The translations under genes and the position numbers were made by a program. Source: Pseudomonadota bacterium (GTDB lineage: Bacteria; Pseudomonadota; Alphaproteobacteria; Sphingomonadales; Sphingomonadaceae). Taken from it: a stretch of DNA of 21,864 nucleotides. Numbering within the stretch: position 1 is the stretch's first letter; the number at the start of each line of letters is the position of its first letter. A model generated the notes under the pieces. The model saw only the letters and a program-made list of their open reading frames with translations, was not told the origin of the DNA and made no database searches. The stretch lies in the NCBI GenBank assembly GCA_023387085.1, contig JAEWIL010000153.1, positions 1 to 21,864 of the forward strand, written 5' to 3'. Shown piece after piece: positions 1-6,369 of the stretch.

Positions 1-16
1 CCGGCGGGCCGTTCGA

Positions 17-907
17 TCAGACGCGTTCCTTCAGAACTTCGGCGAGCGTCGTGCCGAGTTCGGACGGGCTGGCCGACACCTTGATCCCGGCAGCTTCCAT
101 CGCCGCGATCTTGCTTTCGGCGTCGCCCTTGCCGCCCGAAACGATCGCACCAGCATGGCCCATGCGACGGCCCGGAGGCGCCGTGCGGCCCGCGATGAAA
201 CCGGCCATCGGCTTCTTGCGGCCGCGCTTGGCTTCGTCGATCAGGAACTGCGCGGCCTGTTCTTCGGCGTCACCGCCGATTTCACCGATCATGATGATCG
301 ACTTGGTCGCTTCGTCAGCGAGGAAGAGTTCGAGCACGTCGATGAAGTTGGTGCCGTTGACCGGGTCACCGCCGATGCCGACAGCCGTCGTCTGGCCAAG
401 CCCGACGTTCGAGGTCTGGAACACGGCTTCATAGGTGAGCGTGCCCGAGCGCGAGACGACGCCGACGCTGCCCTTCTTGAAGATGTTGCCGGGCATGATG
501 CCGATCTTGCACTCTTCCGGCGTCAGCACGCCGGGGCAATTCGGGCCGATGAGACGCGACTTCGAACCCGACAGCGCACGCTTCACCTTGACCATGTCGA
601 GCACCGGAATGCCCTCGGTGATCGCAACGATCAGTTCGATCTCGGCGTCGATCGCCTCGAGGATCGAGTCGGCGGCGAACGGCGGCGGCACATAGATGAC
701 CGACGCGGTCGCGCCGGTCGCATGCTTCGCTTCCTCGACCGTGTTGAACATCGGCAGGCCGATGTGCGTCGTGCCGCCCATGCCCGGCGTCACGCCGCCG
801 ACCATCTGGGTGCCATAGGCGAGCGCCTGTTCGGTGTGGAAGGTGCCGGTGGCACCCGTCATCCCTTGCGTGATGACCTTCGTATTCTTGTCGATCAAAA
901 TGCTCAT
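17..907 (-). CDS. sucD: Succinyl-CoA synthetase (ADP-forming) alpha subunit
   Basis: Alpha subunit of succinate-CoA ligase, the TCA enzyme that converts succinyl-CoA to succinate with nucleoside triphosphate formation. The 296-residue protein has full family length. It shows the N-terminal CoA-binding Rossmann part (residues about 5-125, with VITQGMTGATG near 11-21), the GPNCPG segment at 121-126, and the active-site loop RRMGHAGAI, whose His251 should be the phosphohistidine (family knowledge). The ATG at 907 is preceded by GGGAGA about 7 nt upstream. It lies 59 bp downstream of mdh on the same strand, so the two are probably co-transcribed. The beta subunit gene sucC, which in rhizobia sits between mdh and sucD, is absent from this gap. 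The stop is 17 bp from the window edge, so any downstream partner is outside view. Identity is very sure. Confidence 0.98.
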   Translation of the reverse strand: MSILIDKNTKVITQGMTGATGTFHTEQALAYGTQMVGGVTPGMGGTTHIGLPMFNTVEEAKHATGATASVIYVPPPFAADSILEAIDAEIELIVAITEGIPVLDMVKVKRALSGSKSRLIGPNCPGVLTPEECKIGIMPGNIFKKGSVGVVSRSGTLTYEAVFQTSNVGLGQTTAVGIGGDPVNGTNFIDVLELFLADEATKSIIMIGEIGGDAEEQAAQFLIDEAKRGRKKPMAGFIAGRTAPPGRRMGHAGAIVSGGKGDAESKIAAMEAAGIKVSASPSELGTTLAEVLKERV

Positions 908-966
908 TCAAATTTCTCCCGGGGAGCATCGGCGGCCCGACTGTGATGCCGGGCCACGTAAAAACG

Positions 967-1929
967 TCAGGCGAGGCTGGGATCCAGATTCTTGCACGCG
1001 TCGAGCAGTTCCTTGACCGCATCGACCGAGACCTGCAGGCCCGCCTTGTCCTCGGCATCGAGTTCGATCTCGACAATCTTCTCGACCCCGTTCGCACCGA
1101 TCTGCACCGGCACGCCGACATAGAGGCCGTCGACGCCATATTCGCCGTCGACATAGGCGGCGCAGGGCAGGATGCGCTTCTGGTCGCCCAGATAGGCTTC
1201 GGCCATCGCGATACCCGAGGCTGCGGGCGCATAGAAGGCCGAGCCGGTGCCGAGCAGCGCGACGATCTCGCCGCCGCCGCCGCGGGTGCGCTTGACGATC
1301 GCGTCGATCTTGTCCTGGCTCGACAGGCCCATCTTGACGAGGTCGGGAACGGGGATGCCGTTGACGGTCGAGTAACGGACGACGGGAACCATCGTGTCGC
1401 CGTGGCCGCCGAGGACGAAGGTGTTCACATCCTTCACGGACACGTCGAATTCGTCGGCGATGAAGTGGCTGAAGCGCGCCGAGTCGAGGACGCCGGCCAT
1501 GCCGACGACCTTGTTGTGCGGCAGGCCCGAGAATTCGCGCAGCGCCCAGACCATCGCGTCGAGCGGGTTGGTGATGCAGATGACGAAAGCGTCGGGGGCG
1601 TTCGCCTTGATACCCTCACCCACGGCCTTCATGACCTTCAGGTTGATGCCGAGCAGGTCGTCGCGGCTCATCCCCGGCTTGCGGGCGACGCCGGCGGTGA
1701 CGATGATGACGTCGGCGCCCGCGATGTCCTTATAATCGTTCGTGCCGGTGATCCTGGCGTCGAAGCCCGCGATCGGGCCGACCTGCGACAGGTCGAGCGC
1801 CTTGCCCTGCGGCACGCCTTCGACGACGTCGAACAGGACGACATCGCCGAGTTCCTTCTGCGCGGCGAGCAACGCCAAGGTCCCGCCGATATTTCCGGCT
1901 CCGATCAATGCGATCTTTTTGCGTCCCAT
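967..1929 (-). CDS. mdh: Malate dehydrogenase, LDH-like alphaproteobacterial type
   Basis: NAD-dependent oxidation of malate to oxaloacetate in the TCA cycle. The protein has 320 residues in the chosen frame. Visible motifs are the dinucleotide-binding GAGNIGGT (10-17), the substrate-binding loop ARKPGMSRDDL (82-92, Arg83 and Arg89), LDSARF with Asp149 and Arg152, and the catalytic His176 in GGHGD. This is the lactate-dehydrogenase-like MDH group usual in alphaproteobacteria. A GTG four codons upstream (1941) is in frame, but it directly abuts the purine-rich AGGAAGGGA, which leaves no spacer. The ATG at 1929 has that sequence about 11-12 nt upstream and matches the usual N-terminus, so I chose it. 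It is the first gene of the mdh-sucD pair, and its promoter must lie in the 1930-2246 gap. Confidence 0.97.
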   Translation of the reverse strand: MGRKKIALIGAGNIGGTLALLAAQKELGDVVLFDVVEGVPQGKALDLSQVGPIAGFDARITGTNDYKDIAGADVIIVTAGVARKPGMSRDDLLGINLKVMKAVGEGIKANAPDAFVICITNPLDAMVWALREFSGLPHNKVVGMAGVLDSARFSHFIADEFDVSVKDVNTFVLGGHGDTMVPVVRYSTVNGIPVPDLVKMGLSSQDKIDAIVKRTRGGGGEIVALLGTGSAFYAPAASGIAMAEAYLGDQKRILPCAAYVDGEYGVDGLYVGVPVQIGANGVEKIVEIELDAEDKAGLQVSVDAVKELLDACKNLDPSLA

Positions 1930-2246
1930 GGCGCGCGGCACTCCCTTCCTGGCAAGCCCGGCATTGGTTCACAGACCGGCGGGAGCACGGGCTAAAGCTC
2001 CGCTCCGGTCCCAAGACTGGCGATGCCCCTACGCCGATTCCCTTAAGGAAACAACAGCCAAAACGACGAAAATCTGCCTATTTTTGCAAATAGTTCGCAA
2101 TAACAATAAACCTCGAATCATAGCCATGGCGCTACGATGGCGCGGATTCGTTATTACGGGAACGTCACATTATAGTGGCGTCTTCGTGCCAAAGTCCTAA
2201 ACTCGCAACGCTCGGGAAAGCGGGGAGCCTTTTCGGGGAGACAATC
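1930..2246. other. Divergent intergenic region between mdh and PAP2 gene
   Basis: A 317-bp gap without a supportable gene, between divergent genes, so it should hold both promoters. It contains a clearly AT-rich patch at about 2078-2115 in otherwise GC-rich DNA, and a near-palindrome at 2084-2100 described separately. A TATAGT at 2172-2177, 18 bp after TTCGTT (2147-2152), is a weak sigma-70-like candidate for the plus-strand gene. The only small reading frame is an ATG at 2126 of 24 codons without a ribosome binding site, which I do not call. No terminator-like hairpin with a T tract is visible. Confidence 0.6.
2084..2100. promoter_or_regulatory. Candidate Fur-family operator
   Basis: TTGCAAATAGTTCGCAA is an imperfect palindrome: TTGCAAA and TTCGCAA are inverted with one mismatch around a 3-bp centre. 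It sits inside the AT-rich patch, about 150 bp from both flanking start codons. Proteobacterial Fur boxes often read TGCRAAT-N-ATTYGCA, so the resemblance is real but not exact. Which gene it would control cannot be told from position. A TonB receptor or siderophore gene would be a more usual target than mdh or a PAP2 phosphatase, which lowers confidence. Confidence 0.4.
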
Positions 2247-2789
2247 ATGATCAGATATAGCGTAACGACCGTCGCCATCGCGCTGTCGATCGCCACCGCC
2301 GCGCCTGCTGCGGCGAGCGAGAAGGGCTGGGATGACGCCGGATCGATCGCGCGCGACGCGCTTGTGGTCGCGGCCTTCGGCGTTCCAGCCGCGCAGGGCG
2401 ACTGGGACGGCGTGTTGCAGGCAGGCGGCAGCATCGCAGCCTCCGCCGGGATAACCTACGGCATGAAGGAGGCCTTTCCCGAACGGCGCCCCGACGGCAG
2501 CGACAACAAGAGCTTTCCGTCGGGCCATACATCCATGTCGTTCGCCGCCGCCGCAACGTTGCAAAATCGTTATGGATGGAAGGTCGGCGTACCGGCGCAG
2601 ATCGTCGCCGCCTTCGTCGGATTGAGCCGCGTCGAGGCGAAGAAGCATCATGTTCACGATGTCCTGGTCGGTGCAGCGATCGGCGAAGCTTCGGGCTTCC
2701 TTATCACGCGCAAGGCGAACGACCGCGTCCAGGTCTTTCCCTGGGGAGACACCAAAGGCGGCGGCGTCGCAATGACAATGCGCTTCTAG
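2247..2789 (+). CDS. Secreted PAP2-family acid phosphatase
   Basis: Phosphatase of the PAP2 (type 2 phosphatidic acid phosphatase) superfamily. All three signature motifs are present: K-x6-RP as KEAFPERRP, PSGH as PSGHTS, and SR-x5-H-x3-D as SRVEAKKHHVHD, so it should be catalytically active. It has 180 residues. A signal peptide (residues 1 to about 23, ending APAAAS) and no obvious set of six membrane helices suggest a periplasmic acid phosphatase rather than an integral lipid phosphatase, although two stretches are moderately hydrophobic. The ATG at 2247 follows GGGGAG with a 6-nt spacer; the frame is open farther upstream, but the signal peptide fixes this start. The deacetylase-like gene follows 58 bp downstream on the same strand. 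The substrate is unknown; phospholipid, polyprenyl phosphate or soluble phosphoester are all possible. Confidence 0.9.
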   Translation: MIRYSVTTVAIALSIATAAPAAASEKGWDDAGSIARDALVVAAFGVPAAQGDWDGVLQAGGSIAASAGITYGMKEAFPERRPDGSDNKSFPSGHTSMSFAAAATLQNRYGWKVGVPAQIVAAFVGLSRVEAKKHHVHDVLVGAAIGEASGFLITRKANDRVQVFPWGDTKGGGVAMTMRF

Positions 2790-2847
2790 GAATTTACCGA
2801 CGCCGGCCTTAACGCTCCCTTATCCGGCGATCGGATAGGTCGGGGCG

Positions 2848-3891
2848 GTGACGCGCGCGATCATCAGTTTCGATACCGAGCTTTCCGCCGGCCTCTATCA
2901 GCGGGGCGTCGACGCGCGCGCCAATTTCGAGAGCTCGATCCTCGGGCGCTGCCGCGAGGGCGATTTCGGCATATATTTCCAGATGGACATGCTCGAACGC
3001 CACGGGCTCAAGGGCGTCTTCTTCGTCGATCCGATGCCGGCGCTCGTCCACGGGCGCGGCGTCATAGAGGCGATCGTCGGGCCGATCGTCCAGCGCGGAC
3101 ACGAGGTACAACTGCATCTCCACACCGAATGGCTGGCGTTCGCGCGGTTCAATCCCGCCGGGCGGCTTACCGGACGCAATATCGGTGATTTCCCGCTTGC
3201 GGCGCAGAAGAAGCTGATCGCCTTTGCACGCGATACGCTGGTTGCGGCGGGCGCGCCAAGGCCGGTCGCGTTTCGGGCGGGCAATTTCGGCGCGAACGAC
3301 GATACGCTGCGCGCGCTCGCCAACCTTGGCTTTGCGTTCGACAGCAGCTTCAACGGCGCGTGGGCCGGACATGGGTGCGAGATTTCGCTCGATCCTGGCA
3401 ATCTTGGCATGCGCATCCATCAAGGGCTGTGCGAGGTTCCGGTCGGCGGCCTGCTCGACCGCGCGAATCGCTTTCGCCCGGCGCAACTTTGCGCGATGTC
3501 GGAGGAAGAGATGCGCGACGCGCTCGATCATTCGGCGGCGAGCGGGGCGATCCAGTTCTCGGCCTTCAGCCACAGCTTCGAATTGCTGAGCCGCGACCGC
3601 GCGGTTCCGAACCGACTCGCGATCGAGCGAATGGAGGCATTATGCCGCGCCGTCGCCGACGATCCGCGCGTGTCGAGTGGCGGCTTTGCCACCCTCCCCG
3701 CCCCGCCGTCGCGCCCCGGGCGCATTCCTGCGGCCGCGCCCAAGCGGCTCCGGACGCTGCGACGCGTGGTCGAACAAGGCATCGGCCATCTCGCGCACGA
3801 GGTTCGTTACGTCCGCGATCTTATTGCGGTGACGGTCAATTCTTCGCGCTGGGGCAAGATATTAGGCGGCGTCTTCCTGGCCGTGGCCTAG
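2848..3891 (+). CDS. Polysaccharide deacetylase-like protein
   Basis: A 347-residue protein of the NodB/carbohydrate esterase 4-like fold. Residues 5-11 read IISFDTE, matching the first motif with its catalytic or metal-binding Asp9. A histidine cluster GHEVQLHLH (84-92; His85, His90, His92) takes the place of the usual H-x3-H motif, and FRAGNFGAN (142-150, Arg143) matches the third motif. Such proteins remove acyl groups from amino sugars, often in exopolysaccharide pathways, but the substrate here is unknown. The GTG start at 2848 is forced because the SFDTE strand begins only six residues in. There is no signal peptide, so action is probably cytoplasmic. Residues from about 270 onward are basic and proline-rich and unassigned. 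The last 30 bp overlap the 3' end of zapE on the other strand. It is probably co-transcribed with the PAP2 gene. Confidence 0.8.
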   Translation: MTRAIISFDTELSAGLYQRGVDARANFESSILGRCREGDFGIYFQMDMLERHGLKGVFFVDPMPALVHGRGVIEAIVGPIVQRGHEVQLHLHTEWLAFARFNPAGRLTGRNIGDFPLAAQKKLIAFARDTLVAAGAPRPVAFRAGNFGANDDTLRALANLGFAFDSSFNGAWAGHGCEISLDPGNLGMRIHQGLCEVPVGGLLDRANRFRPAQLCAMSEEEMRDALDHSAASGAIQFSAFSHSFELLSRDRAVPNRLAIERMEALCRAVADDPRVSSGGFATLPAPPSRPGRIPAAAPKRLRTLRRVVEQGIGHLAHEVRYVRDLIAVTVNSSRWGKILGGVFLAVA

Positions 3892-4983
3892 GGAGAGATA
3901 ATCGTCGGACTGCATTTCGGACAAGCGGCTCGCCGTCCGCTCGAATTCGAACGCCCCGTCGCCCGCGACATAGAGATCGTCGGGTTCGGCCGCCGCACTC
4001 GCGAGCAGCTTGACCTTATATTCGTAGAGCGCGTCGATCAGCGTCACGAAGCGCGCCGCTTCGTTGCGGTTTTCGGGGCCCATGCGCGGGATGCCGACGA
4101 TGATCACGGTATGGAAATGGCGCGCGACCGCCAGATAGTCGGACGCGCCCCGCGGCTCGCCGCAAAGCCGCTTGAACGAGAAAACCGCAACGCCCTTCAG
4201 CGCCTTCGGCACATGCAGGGACCGCCCGCCCCCGACGTCGAGGTCGAGCGTCGGCACATTGGCGCGGTCCTCCGGCGGATAATCCGTCAGCCGGAAGAAG
4301 GCGGCCGACAGCGCCGCACTCGCGGCATCGTCGGCAGGGACGAACCAGCGCTTGCCGTCGCCAAGCCGGTGACGCCGGTAATCGGTCGGCCCGTTGAGCC
4401 CCATCACGTCGAGTTTCGCCTCGACCAGCGCGATGAACGGCAGGAAATGCTCGCGATTGAGCCCGTCCTTGTAGAGATCCTTCGGCGGACGGTTCGAGGT
4501 CGCGACCACGGTCACGCCATGATCGATCAGCGCGGTGAACAGGCGCGAGAGAATCATCGCATCGGCGCTGTTGTTGACGACCATTTCGTCGAAGGCAAGG
4601 CAGCGGACATTCTCGACCAGCGCGGCCGCGACCTGCGGGATCGGGTCGCCGCTCTCGGTCTTGCGGACCTCGCGCATCCGGGCATGGACGTCGAGCATGA
4701 AGGCGTGGAAATGGACGCGCCGTTTTCGCTGGATGTGAAGCTTGTCGTAGAACAGATCCATCAGCATCGACTTGCCGCGCCCGACCGCGCCCCACAGATA
4801 GATGCCGCGCGGCGCCTCCGGCTTGCGGCCCGCGATGCGCCAGAGCAGGCTGCCGCGCGGCGGCGAGGCTTCGAGTTCCGCCTGCAGCGCGTTCAGTCGT
4901 TCCGCCGCGGCGCGCTGCTCGGGATCGGGCCTCAACTCGCCGCCCGCGACCAGCGCATCATAGGCGGCGAGGACGGTGGTCAT
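3862..4983 (-). CDS. zapE: ZapE/AFG1-family cell division ATPase
   Basis: AAA+-like ATPase of the ZapE (bacterial) and AFG1/LACE1 (mitochondrial) family, linked to Z-ring constriction in E. coli and to respiratory-chain protein quality control in eukaryotes. It has 373 residues, the full family length. Walker A is GAVGRGKS (65-72), followed by MLMDLFY; Walker B is CLAFDE (128-133); a sensor-like TSNRPP is at 162-167. The stretch after Walker B reads MVVNNSADAMIL where many family members have FQVTDIADAMIL. The ATG at 4983 overlaps the thioesterase stop by 4 bp (ATGA), so translation is probably coupled. It is the last gene of sdhB - thioesterase - zapE. In many alphaproteobacteria zapE lies directly before mdh; here two plus-strand genes separate them. 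Confidence 0.95.
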   Translation of the reverse strand: MTTVLAAYDALVAGGELRPDPEQRAAAERLNALQAELEASPPRGSLLWRIAGRKPEAPRGIYLWGAVGRGKSMLMDLFYDKLHIQRKRRVHFHAFMLDVHARMREVRKTESGDPIPQVAAALVENVRCLAFDEMVVNNSADAMILSRLFTALIDHGVTVVATSNRPPKDLYKDGLNREHFLPFIALVEAKLDVMGLNGPTDYRRHRLGDGKRWFVPADDAASAALSAAFFRLTDYPPEDRANVPTLDLDVGGGRSLHVPKALKGVAVFSFKRLCGEPRGASDYLAVARHFHTVIIVGIPRMGPENRNEAARFVTLIDALYEYKVKLLASAAAEPDDLYVAGDGAFEFERTASRLSEMQSDDYLSLGHGQEDAA

Positions 4984-5471
4984 TTCCGGCTGGCCTTGCG
5001 GATCGTCCCCGCAAAGGTCAGAACGATATGCGCGTCGTCCTCGCCCTGCACGACGAGCCCGCGCAGAAAGATCAGCCGCCCCGTCTCGCGCACCAACTCG
5101 ACGATCGCGTCGAGCGGCTCACCGACGCGTCCCGCGCCGACGAATTGCGTCGAAAGGTCGAGCGTCACCGAATGCCCGGCGTCGAGCGCGCCGAACTGGT
5201 GCGACGCGGCGAACAGCGCGATGTCGACGAGCGCCAGCGTCACCGCGCCATGGACGTTATCGCCAAGGTTGCTGTGCTTGCGTTCGGGAAGCATCCGCAC
5301 GCGCGCGCGCGGGCGACCGTCCTCTGTCGGGCTTTCGACACGCACCGACAGCGGCTCGATGAAGGCGTTGAAGCGGCTCGGGTCCTTGAGGTTCCAGCTG
5401 ACCCATCCGTCGGCCAATTCCTCGGCGGTGAAATTCTCGCGCCGCTTCGGCTCCTCGATTCCGTCGTTCAC
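4980..5471 (-). CDS. PaaI-family hotdog thioesterase
   Basis: A 163-residue single hotdog-fold acyl-CoA thioesterase. The diagnostic segment is at residues 66-87: Asn68, Gly70, then NVHGA (72-76) and LVDIALF with Asp83, which matches the N...G..HGG...D pattern of PaaI/YbgC-like enzymes with the second Gly of HGG replaced by Ala. The substrate is not readable from sequence; aromatic or medium-chain acyl-CoA would be usual. The start is GTG at 5471, and its GTGA overlaps the sdhB stop by 4 bp; its own TGA overlaps the zapE ATG. So it is embedded in a tightly coupled sdhB - thioesterase - zapE operon. No signal peptide or membrane segment is seen. Confidence 0.88.
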   Translation of the reverse strand: MNDGIEEPKRRENFTAEELADGWVSWNLKDPSRFNAFIEPLSVRVESPTEDGRPRARVRMLPERKHSNLGDNVHGAVTLALVDIALFAASHQFGALDAGHSVTLDLSTQFVGAGRVGEPLDAIVELVRETGRLIFLRGLVVQGEDDAHIVLTFAGTIRKASRK

Positions 5472-6250
5472 ACCTGTCGCTCGGCCTCAAGCTTCTTGAT
5501 CTCGGCAATCGCGCGGGCCGGGCTGAGGCCCTTGGGGCAGGCATTGGCGCAGTTCATGATCGTGTGACAGCGATAGAGGCGGAAGGGATCTTCCAGCTCG
5601 TCGAGGCGCTCGCCCGTCATCTCGTCGCGGCTGTCGGCAAGCCAGCGATAGGCCTGAAGCAGGATCGCAGGACCCAGGAATTTGTCGCTGTTCCACCAAT
5701 AGCTGGGGCAGCTGGTCGAGCAGCAGGCGCACAGGATGCACTCGTAAAGCCCGTCGAGCTTCTCGCGTTCCTCGGGCGACTGCAGGCGCTCCTTGCCGCT
5801 CGGCGTCGTCGTCTTGGTCTTCAGCCATGGTTCGATCGACGCATATTGGGCATAGAAATGCGTGAAGTCGGGGACGAGGTCCTTGATGACTTCCATATGC
5901 GGCAGCGGCGTGATCTGGATATCGCCCTTCAGATCCTCGATCGCGGTGGTGCAGGCGAGGCCGTTCTTGCCGTTCATGTTCATCGAACAGCTGCCGCAAA
6001 TGCCTTCGCGGCACGAGCGGCGGAACGTCAGCGTACTGTCCTGCTCGCTCTTCATCTTGATGAGCGCGTCGAGCACCATCGGCCCGCACTTGTCGGTGTT
6101 GATTTCGAACGTGTCGAAGTGCGGGTTGCGACCGCTGTCGGGGTTATAGCGGTAGACCTTGAATTTCTTGACGTTCGTCGCGCCCTCGGCCGCGTGGACC
6201 GTACCGCCCTTTTCGATGCGGCTGTTCTTGGGCAGGCGGAATTCGGCCAT
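5468..6250 (-). CDS. sdhB: Succinate dehydrogenase iron-sulfur subunit
   Basis: Iron-sulfur subunit of complex II, which carries electrons from the FAD subunit SdhA to ubiquinone at the inner face of the cytoplasmic membrane. It has 260 residues. The N-terminal ferredoxin domain holds the [2Fe-2S] ligands Cys80, Cys85, Cys88 and Cys100 (CREGICGSC plus a distal Cys). The C-terminal helical domain holds the [4Fe-4S] set Cys171, Cys174, Cys177 and Cys238, and the [3Fe-4S] set Cys181, Cys228 and Cys234. All ten expected cysteines are present. The frame stays open 20 codons upstream of ATG 6250, but MAEFRLPKNSR is the usual N-terminus and AGGGGAA lies a short distance before it. There is no sdhA upstream; instead a divergent flippase gene begins 120 bp away, so sdhB starts its own transcript. 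Confidence 0.98.
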   Translation of the reverse strand: MAEFRLPKNSRIEKGGTVHAAEGATNVKKFKVYRYNPDSGRNPHFDTFEINTDKCGPMVLDALIKMKSEQDSTLTFRRSCREGICGSCSMNMNGKNGLACTTAIEDLKGDIQITPLPHMEVIKDLVPDFTHFYAQYASIEPWLKTKTTTPSGKERLQSPEEREKLDGLYECILCACCSTSCPSYWWNSDKFLGPAILLQAYRWLADSRDEMTGERLDELEDPFRLYRCHTIMNCANACPKGLSPARAIAEIKKLEAERQV

Positions 6251-6369
6251 GTCGCAGGTTCCCCTATGTGCTGTCGGGGTCCGACTAGACCCGATTGGCG
6301 GAGTCGGCAAGAGGGTGAGACACGAATGCCGCTGGCGGGTCGGCGCGCTTGCCGCTAGGGGCGCGAACG
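6251..6369. promoter_or_regulatory. Divergent promoter region, sdhB and flippase operon
   Basis: A 119-bp gap between the starts of sdhB (minus) and the flippase gene (plus). By layout it must contain promoters for both transcripts, unless the flippase gene is read from farther away. I cannot point to a convincing -35/-10 pair. A short inverted repeat GGGTC-6 nt-GACCC lies at about 6276-6291. The position is inferred from gene orientation, not from a recognised motif. Confidence 0.4.

Noticed and set aside
934..955. Hairpin between mdh and sucD as a terminator
   Set aside because: Only a 6-bp stem with a 10-nt loop and no T tract on the minus strand; the genes look co-transcribed.
2159..2185. 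Possible general-stress (EcfG-type) promoter beginning GGAAC
   Set aside because: The downstream part at the right spacing reads GTCT or TCTT rather than CGTT, so only the -35 half fits.
2126..2200. Short plus-strand reading frame of 24 codons in the mdh/PAP2 gap
   Set aside because: No ribosome binding site before the ATG, no recognisable peptide, and it lies where promoters are expected.
4111..5499. Long plus-strand open frame of 462 codons opposite zapE and the thioesterase
   Set aside because: Arg/Asp-rich composition typical of an antisense frame in GC-rich coding DNA; the minus-strand genes have clear motifs.
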